Positions 21,601 through 32,971 of a stretch of 64,000 nucleotides of DNA are shown here, piece after piece. The number at the start of each line of letters is the position of its first letter. Positions within the stretch are counted from its first letter, which is position 1. Location of the stretch: contig CM077116.1 of the NCBI GenBank assembly GCA_039619475.1, forward strand, positions 106,251,164 through 106,315,163, in the 5' to 3' direction. A model generated the notes under the pieces. It was not told the DNA's origin. It saw only the letters and a program-made list of their open reading frames with translations, and ran no database searches. Source of the DNA: Icerya purchasi. Lineage: Eukaryota > Arthropoda > Insecta > Hemiptera > Monophlebidae. The translations under genes were made by a program, and so were the position numbers.

Positions 21601-21635
21601 TCTATCAGTCACTGCTGATTTCATTTTAATTTTCA
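18601..21635. other. AT-rich noncoding with homopolymer tracts
   Basis: No gene recognised. It holds an A-run near 18614-18627, a T-run near 19242-19262 followed by AAGGGTTCCC that could be the poly(A) end of a minus-strand insertion, an A-run near 19537-19555 and a (TA)n tract at about 20872-20891. The short open frames at 19751, 20482 and 21042 resemble nothing known. Confidence 0.45.
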
Positions 21636-21639
21636 TTAA

Positions 21640-23217
21640 AATCACGTTTAGAGGGGTCGATACACAACTACTTGCACCAGTACCCGACAACTTCAAACAA
21701 ACGGATAAAACCTTTTTCACCCGGAAAAATCGGATCCATAATCAAGAAGCTTAATAACAAAAAAGCTCCCGGATTTGATCTAATCACAGGAGCGATTTAG
21801 AAGCAGCTCCCAAAGAAAGCCGTGGTATTGTTGACGTATTTATACAATTCAATCCTAAGACTGCAATATGTTCCTGTGCTATGGAAATTTGCTAAAGTTC
21901 TAACGGTGCTGAAACCAGGTAAACCTCCTGAAGATGTGACATTATACCGTCCTATTTCGCTCCTTCCAATACTTTCTAAAGTTTTCGAAAAACTCATATT
22001 AAAAAGATTACAAAAAATTATTGTCAACAAAAAGATTATCCCCAATCACCAATTTAGATTCCGTTCTGGCCATTCTACAGCGCAACAGGTTCATCGAGTC
22101 GCAAAACTAATAGAAGAATGTCTTGAAAATAAGATGATATGCTTAGCCGTCTTCCTCGATGTCAAGCAGGCATTTGACAGAGTCTGGCACTCAGGGCTGT
22201 TATATAAATGTAAGCAAATTCTACCGTTAGAATACTTCAATATTTCGATGTCGTACTTAGAAGAGCGCTATTTTCAAGTAACTGTTTGCAATAGCCAATC
22301 ACAGATATATAAAATTCAGGCTGGTGTTCCCCAGGGAAGCATCCTGAGACCACTTTTGTATTCTATATTTACTAGTGACATCCCAGAAACCTCATTTATT
22401 GCTACCTTTGCTGATGGCACAGCAATTATAGCTACTCATCACTGTCCCATTACGGCTGCTCGGCAGCTTCAAAGTGCTATCGACCAGACAGTGGATTGGT
22501 TTCACCAATGGAAAATAGTAATAAACGAGTTAAAAAGTAAACGGCGTATTAACGAGAAAAATATCAAGTGACTATTTACGGAAAAATTACACCCCAAAGC
22601 TCTTGTGTCAAATATTTAGGAATTCATTTAGATCAATCCTTAACTTGGTTACCGCATATAACAGCGAAAAAAACAGAATTAAATATCAGGACCAGACAGT
22701 TATACTGGCTGCTGAGGCCAATGGCTCAACTATCTATTAACGACAAGCTGCTGCTATACTCTATGATATTGAAACCAATTTGGCTATATGGTTGCGAGCT
22801 TTGGGGTTGCGCTTCAAAGTCCAGTAAACAAAAAATACAGCGATGCCAAAATAACATTCTACGCATGATAATCGGTGCCCCGTGGTTCGTGTCGAATGAT
22901 ACGCCGCACAAAGACCCGCGGATAAAATATGTAGAGGAAGAAATAATTCAAGTTATTTAGAATTATCTGTCAAGACTGAAAGTCCATGGAAACCCATTAG
23001 CCGCAGGACTGCTAATTCAAGAAGCCAATAGATGGCTCAAGAGAACACGCATCACCGATTATATGTGAAGTGTTGCAGTTTCAATTATAAACACATGAGA
23101 GCTCGGTCGTTGAACCGACTCTTGTATGATTAATTCATTAGTTCATTCATCACATCTGGTCGATGACGAAACTTCTAATCAGTTCTAGATCATAAGAAAA
23201 AAAAAAAAAAAAAAAAT
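21640..23217 (+). pseudogene. Jockey-clade LINE, 5'-truncated (copy A)
   Basis: A dead Jockey-like ORF2. The reading starts near 21725 with KIGSIIKKLNNKKAPGFD, has an in-frame TAG near 21797, then stays open from 21822: VLTVLKPGKPPEDVTLYRP, SLLPILSKVFEKLILKRL, FRSGHSTAQQVHRV, VFLDVKQAFDRVW, AGVPQGSILRPLLYSIF and TFADGTAIIA. The catalytic FADD is changed to FADG. A frameshift near 22565 moves to a second frame with YLGIHLDQSLTWLPHI, LKPIWLYGCELWG and NILRMIIGAPWFVSN. After one stop near 22958 the C-terminus continues (LKVHGNPLAAGLL, ANRWLKR) to a TGA near 23067. A 3' UTR and a poly(A) run at 23199-23217 close it. No endonuclease remains and no target duplication was found. Confidence 0.85.
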
Positions 23218-23400
23218 TTTAAATTTTGCTGTACCGGTTCCCTCAGTTAATCGATACACTATATTTACTATTGACTTCTTGAGGGATTTCTTAATAATAC
23301 CTTTTATTACTATTCCATTACCATTGGTAAATTTATTCATTACAACTTATAATTCTCCCGTCAATTTCTAACTGGGAAAACTTAAAATTTCTATTTAAAT

Positions 23401-23844
23401 TTAATTCGTGCTCTTTCGAAATTTACAACATAGTATGTTCACTTTTCTCCTTTCTCTCGATTTCCTCATCGAACTCTCTTTAATCCTCTTGTTCTTCTTC
23501 ATAAGCTCTTTATTTCGAGTCGCGCTGTTCTTCTTTCTGTCCTTTGGTTCCTTTTCTATATCGGCTGACTTTGCATCGGTCATAGGATCGATTTCCTCTT
23601 TAAATGTATCCGATCTTAAATTAAGATAATTATCAATTTCCACGGGTTTATCAAATCGGTCATTAATATCTTCTCATTTATTATTGGAATTAGCATTTTG
23701 TTCATTAAAGTTGTTAGTAATTTTGTCGAACTTTCGATTTTGTTTCTTAAATGTGTTATCTAACAATTGATTTAGTTCCCTAAATCTGTTGTCTAACATT
23801 TGATTTTTTTCGAATTGTACGACCCTCAACTCAGGTGTATCCAT
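23401..23844 (-). pseudogene. gag-like or ORF1-like coiled-coil frame with one stop
   Basis: Reading down from an ATG at 23842-23844: MDTPELRVVQFEKNQ, then DNRFRELNQLLDNTFKKQ and similar Asn/Lys/Asp-rich segments predicted to form an amphipathic helix, one in-frame TGA at 23674-23676 after 56 codons, and then about 91 further codons with KKNKRIKESSMRKSRERRK near the end. It resembles the N-terminal coiled-coil plus basic tail of insect LTR-retrotransposon Gag proteins, and in style the frame at 59780-60763, but no capsid or zinc-knuckle motif is visible. A chance open frame in AT-rich DNA is the alternative. Confidence 0.4.
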
Positions 23845-23933
23845 ATTTTATCGTGTATTAGATATGTTAATTATAAGTTTAAATTGATTGAATTTAGTTC
23901 GGGGTTTGTTCCCTTAAAGGCTAAATTTATAAG

Positions 23934-24030
23934 TTTATCCTCACCAGGAATGCTAATTGTAACGGTATAATGGCGTTACAATAAGCATCCCTGGTGAGGA
24001 TAAATTATAACGCCATTATACCGTTACAAT
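23934..24030. repeat. two interleaved inverted repeats (alternative hairpins)
   Basis: Palindrome 1 pairs 23934-23962 with 23976-24004 (29-nt arms, two mismatches, 13-nt loop). Palindrome 2 pairs 23956-23978 with 24008-24030 (23-nt arms, perfect). The right side of the first left arm and the first loop lie inside the second left arm, so the order is A-B-A'-B' and the two stems exclude each other (or form a pseudoknot-like fold). The segment lies between the gag-like frame and a family X fragment. Confidence 0.85.
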
Positions 24031-24084
24031 ATGTGACCAGCTTGTCTTGTATAAAATAAAAAGTCGAAAGCTAGTTAGAACGAG

Positions 24085-25015
24085 GAACCATATTTCGAAG
24101 ACAGTGTTTACGGATGGTTCGAAGAGGTTAGGTGGTGTCGGTGCCTCTTTTATCCTTCCCGATTTTGACTTTTGTCTATCTTCTTCCTGTTACATATTCA
24201 TAAACGAATAGATTATCCTACATTTTATTATTTTCATTACTTCCTATCACATTTTCTCTAAATTTTTGATTATATCTAACGTTCCATGACTGTTCTTCGG
24301 GCCATCAGTTCTCGCCTGCCTGATTATTCCTGGGATTTCATTACTTATCCACGTTCTTTCTTCCCCCTATTTCACTTATATTAATATTTACTGCGAGTTC
24401 CTACGAACATTTTTGGTAACCGGCGAACACCTTGGCTCGGATTGCTGCTTCTTCAAACCTCTTCTTTTTTTTTAAAAAAAATCCAACCCCTAATCTTACG
24501 TTGTGTAAAAGTTTTCATCTTAGTTTTTAGTATTGAACATTTGCGCTTTCTCTTTTTCTACTAATTATTCATTTTTATATGTTCAACCTCGTCTTCCTGC
24601 CAATCTGTGCTTATTTTTGTTTCCTTCATTTTATCTTTCTGTTGTTCTCTCCATAATTTGTCTACGTTCTTAAGCCATACTCTCTATTATCTTCCTCCAG
24701 TTTTCATTTTTCATCAGTTTCCACTCCGTATTCCTCACTCAGACGAAGCGCATTTTTTCGATGTTGATCACGTGTTTATTAAGTGTTCAACTTTTTTTCT
24801 GTTGAGCGTTCTGTATTCCAGTTTTCTGCGACTTGGCCTACTCCGTATTGCGCTTCTTATATTCGATCTCTTTCTTCTCCGCACAATATATTCCCAGTAT
24901 ATTGATTACTTCCTACTAATAATATTTGATATTATATAAAAATATAATTGATTCCTTTCTTTTCTGATTGTTTGTGAATAAAGATCCTTAATTGACGAGC
25001 CCCCCCCCCCAAGAA
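24085..25015 (+). pseudogene. family X LINE, RNase H and 3' end, heavily decayed
   Basis: Near 24105 the sequence reads VFTDGSKRLGGVGASFIL, the first strand of an RNase H domain with its catalytic Asp. Near 24295 ALRAISSRLPDYSWDFI matches the alpha-helix region of the family X RNase H. After frame disruptions a DVDHVFIKCS block (24760-24790) matches the CDPDHI block of other copies. The 3' end reads GACGAGCCCC followed by an 11-base C run and AAGAAAAA near 25000-25015. Frameshifts and stops separate the pieces. Confidence 0.65.
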
Positions 25016-26778
25016 AAATCTAACTGATCACTGCAATTATTACATAGATTACCGGCTTGTTGTGAATCGAAATGTTTTAGAAAAAAACATGATACTGGAA
25101 AAAAGGTACTACAAATTTCCGATAATATTTGTTAATTTTTTTATACCGTCGGTAGACATCAGCTTGAATATTCTAAGCGCAATTCTAATATGAGCACAAT
25201 CGAAAAGGACGGAAGTAGCTGCGGCCGAATCAGAAGCATGTCCATAATGAATAAATTATGAGAATTCGAAATTAATAAATTAGCAAAATAAATGTAATTA
25301 CGCATATAGCAAAGCAAATATAATTATCATCCGAAACGTTTTAGCCCGCCATCAATTTAGTGTAAAGCGCGTACGGTATAAATGTTTCATCGATTTCGAG
25401 GTACGTTTGTCGTGTGTTCTTTAATATTAGCTGATGACAGACTGAGCAAAACGTATTTACATACGAGTATGTATCGTTTCTTTCGCTACATAACTACATT
25501 CATTAGTATAAATTAATCATTTTAGCAGGATGGTAGATTTCTATTATATACTGCGTAAATTTTTCCATTATTATTGGCAGGAAGAAGACAAAAGACAAAC
25601 ACGCTTCCTGCTATTCGTCTTATTTTTATTAGGTTTCTGTTGAAAGTTTTGTAAAAAAATCTGGACATAAGTCGCTATAATTTTTATATCTTTAGAACTT
25701 CGAAATAGTCGATCACCGACGGAATTAACGAGAAAGACACGATTTTCGGCGTTTAATTTAACCGCGCTGCTGATAAATGACCTTTCTTCAGGACGAAACA
25801 AAACCTGCAAGTCGACACGTTGCATTCATACGGAACACCCCGGCGACAACACACCATGCTTTAAGGACTCGCTGGAGTTTTGGAATTTGCCCGACCGTAC
25901 AGTCTGCTACTGTTGCTTTGTTTATACTTTTGCGCGTGACTTCTCAGTTTAAGTTACGAGTCAAAGTGGAATTGTGCCCGGCTTATAGTGCTGTTTTTAA
26001 CGAAATGTCCCTGGGCTTTCTGTTATTCGTTTACCGGCCGGCTCTGCGACTGGTCCCGTTACAATAGTTGTTAATTATCCGTGTCGAGAGTTTAAAGGAG
26101 TGCTCTTTAATCCCACACACACTCGTCCGAGCCTTTTTACTTAATTGTCTCCGAATTAACTGGCTCACATTTTTAATCAACGCGCTCATCGACCGAGCAA
26201 GAAGACGGCTTGCTAGAAACAGTTACGGTCGATTTTAGTGGTTTTGCAAGACGCAAAAATCTATCGCGAACTAACGGAAAAATCCATCGCGAACTAAAGG
26301 AAAACATTTTAATTCGACGTTATTTTTCGAATTTTTCCAATAGACCTGGCAGTATTCCATGGTGTTCCTACACTAGTTTACCGCTGCGTGTATTTCAATG
26401 CATCAGCAAGAGGCAAACGATTATTTAAACAACTCGCGAGCAAAATAAAACAACAGGCACTCAATAAGATCGAATGGAATGTGCGCGCGTTATTGCGAAT
26501 TACCTACTCGAAAATATCATTACGGTGTGCTGCTGTAGTAATACTAACTTCCTTATTTAGGTGTAGTTACGTCGTCAGAACGGTATAAAATATATTTGCG
26601 CATAACATCTGAGTTTTAGTTAGCTCAATAGGCTAATTTAGACCAGTTGCCGGAAAAATTGCCAGACAAAGTGTTTCAACACACTACACGTCACATTCCT
26701 AATGTTACCACGCTGACAAATGTAGTCTCAACTTTTTTCTTTCTTTTTTTTTTTTTTTTTTCCGGGTATCCTTGATAC
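25016..26778. other. noncoding, no gene recognised
   Basis: 25016-25560 is AT-rich. 25560-26590 is richer in GC and has several short open frames on both strands, none resembling a known protein. A T-run occurs at about 26743-26760. Confidence 0.4.
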
Positions 26779-27155
26779 TAGTGCAAAGCCATTTTATTGA
26801 ATTATATAGCGTCTCTACTCTTTGTTTAGATCCTTTATAGCTTTTCTTACCTATATTTTGATTCTCCCGGTATGTTTGCGATGCGAATCACGTGCTCTTC
26901 GAGTGCTCCGGTTTATCTCGCGAGCGTGAGTTACTTTATTATCATCTTTTAAAGCTTGGTCTTCCTGCTCTTTTCAACGCCTCTTATGTTTTTTCTCTAC
27001 CTACTATCTCTGTTGTTCCTGTCCTAGGGGTGTTCCTTGATTCCATTGTCGACAGAATAAAAATATAATTTCTATTCTATTCCATGTATCTATTCCTTTT
27101 TGCTGGGCTAATGCTCTTTGGTAGCAAACCCAAGGGGGGGTAAAAAAAAAAAAAA
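26779..27155 (+). pseudogene. family X LINE, 3' end with G7 and poly(A)
   Basis: Near 26875 the frame VCDANHVLFECSGLSRERE matches the CDPDHI block of family X. The remaining C-terminus is frameshifted. The 3' end reads GCAAACCCAAGGGGGGGT (27123-27141) followed by a 14-base A run. It is 5' truncated to the last ~90 codons. Confidence 0.7.
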
Positions 27156-27328
27156 GTGAAAATTCTTCGCCACAGCTGTTTAATCTTTGCACAAATGTGA
27201 AGTATGTGCTTAATCTGTTTTCAACATGTAGTGCCATTTGCATTATAAAATTTTTCTTAAAAAATATACATATGTGTAGGCAAAATTTCGATGCAGCAAC
27301 ATATCACATAGATGGTACATGGAAAAAG

Positions 27329-27531
27329 TCTTTTAAAAATTGGGTGGGGGGGAGTTCTAAAGCTAACCCAGTTCTTAGACATTAGCTCCGACTTCGAGAA
27401 ATACCAAATATGACGACGTTTAGTAGTAGCTAAACACTGTCGTATTTGGTACTTTTTTGAAGCCTGCAATCGGAGCTAGTGTCTACGAACTTTGTTAGCT
27501 TTAGAACTATTCCTCCTCCCGCTTTTAAATT
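27329..27531. repeat. ~200-bp imperfect palindrome (MITE-like)
   Basis: The left arm, from about 27330, pairs with the right arm ending near 27530 around a centre at about 27423-27427. Shared segments include TTCTAAAGCTAAC with GTTAGCTTTAGAA, ATTAGCTCCGA with TCGGAGCTAGT and ACCAAATA-GAC with GTCGTATTTGGT. Arms are roughly 80 percent identical. It has no coding capacity and fits a foldback/MITE-type element; a clear target duplication was not identified. Confidence 0.7.
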
Positions 27532-28788
27532 CGTGGAGTTATCACTGGTTACGTCCGCGAACTTGCACGTGGGATGTCTTAAGCAACTATTTTTCTTCTT
27601 TCTTTGAAAAACGTTCGATGAATTAGTATTATTAATTAAATTTTTATTCTTTTTTGTGTTTAGAATTAATCATTTCTCGCAATGAATTTTATTGCGCAAT
27701 AAAGACTTATAAGTTGAGTTCATTAATATTCATTAGATATTTGTGGAAATGCTTTCCGAAGAAAGTATAAAGAGAAATTTTAAAAATAAGGATTGCTGCA
27801 ATAAATCATTCCGTAGAAATTTTTTACCTGAAAAAAAAAGTACAAAATATGGGAGGAAGTGAAGATATGAAAAAAGTTCTTGGAAATGCAATATGATGCG
27901 GTGCAATCTACATACATATGCTTATATATACATACATATATATATTAGTAAAAGTATGGGATATTTTGAATTGATGAACTTGGTGGTATCAAAATTTGCT
28001 AAAATTACGATTACTATTTTTCCGTAATTATCATTCTGGATTTTTTATTCGATCGGTTTTTAATCCACTTTGTAGTTTCCAGCGCTATTTTATGTAATAA
28101 GCTTACAGATTGTAGCGAGTAAGACAGATGATCAGGTTTTCATTTTTTACCTAGTGGAATAAAAACCGTACACTTTTTATGCAAAACTAAATTCGGCAAT
28201 CTTAAAATTAAATTAACTTCTGAACGAGTAAAAAACTTTCAACTGCCGTGTAATATACCGGTTTTTATAACGGAGCGGTTAATCGACCGACTGAAGTTTT
28301 CGCGACGAACACGTAGTGTCAAATCGGCGCGGTTCTAATCTCTCGGATTATTCATAATATCGGATTTATCTTTTCGCCGTTAGCGGGCATTCGTTTATCC
28401 GCGTGTAACTTGTCCGAGGCCATTTTTTATCGTTAAACACGCGGAACATTTTTCCAACGACTTGGACACAACGGAAAAACGTCAGGAACGTATATTTCGA
28501 CATGAGCTATTGCGGCCACGGTTGAGTTTATTGTACAATGACCGATACGGTTTTTTTGTGGCTTTCGCCTGCGAAAACGCATTCATTTGTCACAAACTGA
28601 CGGAGCATTCCACTAATATGTAGTCTTCCACTTTACTTACCAGAGGTCGAGTAATGTGAATCTTAGTTGCCCGTGTTACCATCTCAGTAGGAACAAATCA
28701 CATGATTCAATGTTCGCGAGAACTTTTTTGCCCTGATTAAATATTTAATTAGGTTAATAAACCAAAAGAAGCAACGGATGTTTATGGT
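27532..28788. other. noncoding, no gene recognised
   Basis: AT-rich to about 28250. 28260-28560 is richer in CpG and could be a conserved noncoding block, but nothing in it identifies a function. Confidence 0.4.
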
Positions 28789-29215
28789 ATTTTTTTTTAA
28801 ACCCCCCCTTTGGGCATATCAGCAACGGAAACGGCACAAGGGAAAAGGATCAGTTAGATGTAGATTCGGTCAGCTATTGATAAGATAAAAGTACTGATGA
28901 TAGGAACAACGGAGATCGAGGGAAACGATAAGATATACGAAGCGTAATAAGGATTAGGGAGTTTGAGTGATAACAGATCAGAGTACAAGGAAGTGCTTTC
29001 GTTCGGATGGGTATTCAAAGAAGATATGGTCAGGATCACAGACGGTTTCGTCATCAGGATGAAGAGGGCAACTAGGGGATAGAGCGAGACGAAAACGGAT
29101 ACTTTTACAAAGATAAAGGAACCCTGGGAAGGCTACTTCTAACAAAATAATTGAGAAATTCGGAAGTAAAAATGTTAAACTACGAGAAAAGGAAAAAGTT
29201 GACAACAAAATAACA
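28789..29215 (-). pseudogene. family X LINE, 3' end (minus strand)
   Basis: Reading the minus strand, SIRFRLALSPSCPLHP leads to VCDPDHIFFEYP, then after a frame change SLYSDLLSLKLPNPYYASYI and a stop at about 28854. This is the same C-terminal block as the copies at 7.4, 26.8 and 57.4 kb. The 3' end on the minus strand is CCCAAAGGGGGGG, TTT and a short A run (28788-28811 on the plus strand). Truncated at its 5' side near 29215. Confidence 0.7.
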
Positions 29216-29689
29216 AACTATAAACGGTCACAAATAACAACAAAAACGGACTAAAAGTAACATAGGTAAGATTTTCGAACAGTTGACAAGCGGCCATTTT
29301 ATCTTTTTTTTGTTATTTTTTTTTATTTTTTTTTTTTTGGTGGTGCGCAGCGGTGAAATAAATTACTAGCCAGATGTAACAAAACATAACTGTGAAACGT
29401 ACCTTCCCTATGAAATAATACTGAAAGCGAAATCGTTATTCGAATAACAATGTTACAAAAAATTAAAATAAAACATTTTTTTAACGCGTTGCAAACCTAT
29501 TGTTAATCATGAATTTATCTCGAAATCTACATACATGTAAGTAAACATGAAAGTTGAAAAATGTATCTTTTTTTCCTTTTCTCCCCGCTGTACTGGCTTT
29601 ACGAGACCATAAACAACGCTAGTGACTTCAACTTTAGAATATAAACCAGGCCATCCCTACAACGAGAGAATCCGGTCCGAGATATCATT
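29216..29689. other. noncoding with T-tracts
   Basis: T-rich tracts at 29307-29338 are the only obvious structure. Confidence 0.4.
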
Positions 29690-31060
29690 TCTGCAGTGAG
29701 GATGTAATAGGAAATATATAAAATTGGTACCTAGCCCCCATGGCGACAATGCAGTTTGGCATTGTTCATAGGAGCCTGGTTAGAGAATGTATTTCATATG
29801 GAACATGGACATCATGGCAATAAAAGCACTCAAGCACAGCCTATAGGAATCCAGAAAGTAAATAAAGCTTACAGTACCACACTATGGCGACAGATGCAGT
29901 TAGGCCATTGCCCATAGAGGTCTGGTTGAAGCTATTCCAAGTAAATTATTGTAACTACTTCCTCCTCTTAAGCCTTCTTCTTGGATTATCCGGAAGAGTG
30001 TTAATGCACATTCCACTTATGTTCGGGTTGGTGTTTAATTTTAATTTCTACCTTCGGTACTGTTCGACATGTACTGCTTTAACAAATGGAATATCTAGAT
30101 CATTATGTAACATTACATTAGAGATATATTTTGGAGCCGACGTGATTGAACGGAGAATGATTGACTGTTGCCTTTGTGTCTGTGAGAGATTGCTTTTACT
30201 AGTGTTCCTATATAGTTCAAGTCCATACTTTCATATAGGCGCTATGACCATCAAGTAGACAGATGTTTTCAAATTTAGATTTAGAATGGATTTATTTCCT
30301 ATTAATGGAGATAGTAGTTTGACGCGTGCGAAGATTTTCTTACGGATTTGCGCAACATGAACATGCAAGCCGGCGATCCAAATTCCATTAACTGAACCAG
30401 AATTTTTGATCTCAGAGTGTCATTCATCTACGGGACATATGATAAATCTATTTGTAAAAGTCACTTGTTTGGTATTTTTCCTCACTAAATTTAATCCTCC
30501 AGTCTCTGGCCCAGCTTTGTATGTACAGCCATACTTGCATGTTAGGGTTAATGTTCGAAGTGAATACAGCTATATTGTCTGCGTATGTTGCCGTAATGGT
30601 TTGGTTTGATACTAGAAAATCAGAGGTATATATAGAATATAGAACTTTCCCCAACAATCTACCTTGCAGAACAGAAGCAAGAATTAATTCTTATCAAATA
30701 TCTCCTATTTCGTAAATAAGATAACAAAATTAAGTAAATATCTGTTGCAAGAATTTTTCTCAGTTCATACAAAAGCCTGAACTCGATTGAACGCCTGGGC
30801 CACATCCAGGAAGACCGCAGGGCACACTTCCTTCTTCTCTAAAATTGACAAAATCGCATCCAGCAGTCTATGGTTCGGCTGGACGGTAGAATGTTGTGCC
30901 CGCATTCCAAAACTGATGATTTGGAATAATATTATTTTTTGTTAGCAATGGATAGATTCTTTGTAAGATTAATTTTTCCAGAATTTTCGATAATGAGTTC
31001 AATAAACTATATGTCTACCTATTTTGCGCTAATCTGGAAAACCACCGGACAGAACATTGC
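29690..31060 (-). pseudogene. Jockey-clade LINE, decayed (copy B)
   Basis: On the minus strand the RT is recognisable in several frames: SLSKILEKLILQRI and NIIPNHQF (around 31020-30900), HRLLDAILSILEKKEVCPAVFLDVAQAF (around 30880-30790; shown here in two frames), LYSIYTSDF and YADNIAVFTS (30640-30560), WRIKFSEEK, then IAPIKYGLELYRNTSKSN-type sequence with a stop, SNVMLHNDLDIPFVKAV and DNPRRRLKRRK ending near 29955. The catalytic YADD is YADN. It is a different, more decayed copy than the one at 21.6-23.2 kb. The 3' UTR (29955 down to about 29690) contains the direct repeat listed separately. Confidence 0.75.
29740..29929 (-). repeat. 144-bp-period direct repeat in the Jockey B 3' UTR
   Basis: A ~45-bp unit beginning ATGGCGACA and ending in a CTGGTT block is present at 29740-29782 and again at 29884-29929 with scattered differences, 144 bp apart. 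It lies downstream of the ORF end of the minus-strand Jockey copy, so it is probably part of that element's 3' UTR. Confidence 0.65.
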
Positions 31061-31522
31061 GTAGTTAATTCGGGTGGTTATTTCCGGGAAAGGTTTTATG
31101 ATTCATTACGTGATGATAAAAAAGAGTATTTGATCGTTGCAAAGAAAAGATATTTTGTATTTATTAATAAGTAAAAATTCTTTTTTCCGAATCGAAAACG
31201 CTTTTTTTTCAGTGATTATTATGCCAAAAAGTCCTGAAATTCGAGACAGTTAGAGAATATGGGTGAATTTATTTACCATATTTAAGGCGTCTGCAAGTAA
31301 ATATATTTCACTTTATACATTATTTTTATAATTTCTTATACTTCGAATGTTTCCACTAAGATTATTTCATTTTCATATGTGACTTGTTCGATTTTCTATC
31401 AAGTACTTTCTATCGTTTTAACATTCGCAAAGAAATTTCAAAATTTGTCCTTCGTTAATTTTTAATTTTTTTGTCTGCATATCTGTAACTTCCTACCTAC
31501 CTATAACATACACACATAATAC
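31061..31522. other. AT-rich noncoding
   Basis: No recognisable gene or repeat apart from short T-runs. Confidence 0.4.
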
Positions 31523-31647
31523 ATATATATAACTCGACCATTTTTGTCTCGCAAGGGGCTGTGTCCCTTGAACCCTTTTGGTTACATTTCTGTCTTTTTC
31601 TCTTCTATACTTTGTATAAAATTATCAAAATTTACAATGTAATTCTA
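31523..31647 (+). repeat. interspersed repeat family W, copy 2
   Basis: Second copy of the repeat at 18475-18600, with the identical CTCGCAAGGGGCT core at 31548-31560 and also directly after a short TA tract. More diverged toward AT than copy 1. Confidence 0.6.
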
Positions 31648-31762
31648 AATCGGTCCATATAAATGTAATAACATAATCATAAAAATCCTATAAAATATAA
31701 CAAATGTTACATAAAATTGGGGCATTTTTTCTAATAAGGGGCAGCCTAAGAATTACGTTGTA

Positions 31763-31795
<33 letters not shown>

Positions 31796-32971
31796 CGGGC
31801 TGATAAATAAATATATAAATCGGATATAAAATTTAGCAGTTGTGTCGTGTAATGAGCAATGTTTAATAAAATGATTTTATTAGAATATTAAAGAAATTTT
31901 AGTGTAAAAATTATTAAAGAATCCTGCTGAAGGAGTTTCCATAGTTGTTACTGGAAGTATTATTCACATTTAAAAGTACGCCAAGTGATGTAGTTTGCCG
32001 CTTTCGGTGGTATAAAGAGTTTGTTTCAATTATATTACTAATATACCGAAAATAAAGGAAAAATGAGAATAGGGATAATTAATTTTTAGTGAAAGTATAC
32101 TCTTTGCTGTATAAAAAGCATATAATATTTCATCGGATATTTTAATACGAGGGTGAAGCCGTGCAGCTAATTTGATTTAATTATATCCAGTACTGGAAGA
32201 ACAACTAAAATATACAGTAGCGGTTAGTCACAATTGATGTACGCAGTAGCAAGTTCCACCCTTTGACGTAATCTCGAGACTAACGCCATTTAAAGTGTGG
32301 TACATACGTGTATTACGTAGTCTGGTGTTTTGCGTTGTGCGCTTTTGACGCCGTATTTCGCATGTTAAAAATAACAATTCAAAGTTTAAAAATGGCGCAC
32401 CTACCTATTAATAATTATTTTTAGCACGTCAGAAAAAAATTAAATAATTTCGTTTTTTTTTTCATATGAACTGGATCGGTTTCAGCGTTTAATGGGTGAA
32501 ATCGTGATTTTGTGCATTTTGTTTTTGACGACCTTCAACGGTCGAAGCGTTTCAATATTTCCGAACAACCGACAAAGTAGCCGTTAGTTTCATCATATGA
32601 GCACATTACGTGTGCCATACACGTATAACACATTGCTGCCCATTTATTCGCATTCTATCTAGCTCAAAGGACTATATGCAGTTTGAAAACCAACAGAAAA
32701 AAAAAAAACGTTTTTTTAAAATTTCATTCTAGTGATGGACATATATTTAAGTATATAAACAGAAAAGTCCATGTCGTTTCCGACAAATATTATCAAAGTA
32801 CCGCGTATATTTGCAATGACGCCTCGAGGTGTTCAAAAGTAGGCAAGGCCTAAGCATCGAGCGGCAGCTGCTTACACTGGCAAATATTGAAGAGTAGTCA
32901 GTATATACGCGAAAGCCAGGCAGTGGAGTGGTGCGATCGTTTTTACTTTCGGTTGTGACTTTTCTGTAAAG
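31648..32971. other. AT-rich noncoding with a (TA)n tract
   Basis: A (TA)n microsatellite lies at about 31769-31795. No gene was recognised. The segment just before 32972 may be the 5' flank of the Mutator-like element. Confidence 0.4.

Noticed and set aside
29884..30258. 124-codon plus-strand frame, hydrophobic and membrane-like
   Set aside because: It is the reverse-strand shadow of the decayed Jockey-like ORF on the minus strand.
18438..31795. TA microsatellites considered as Helitron or other element ends
   Set aside because: No CTRR terminus or subterminal hairpin was seen; only the association with family W is reported.
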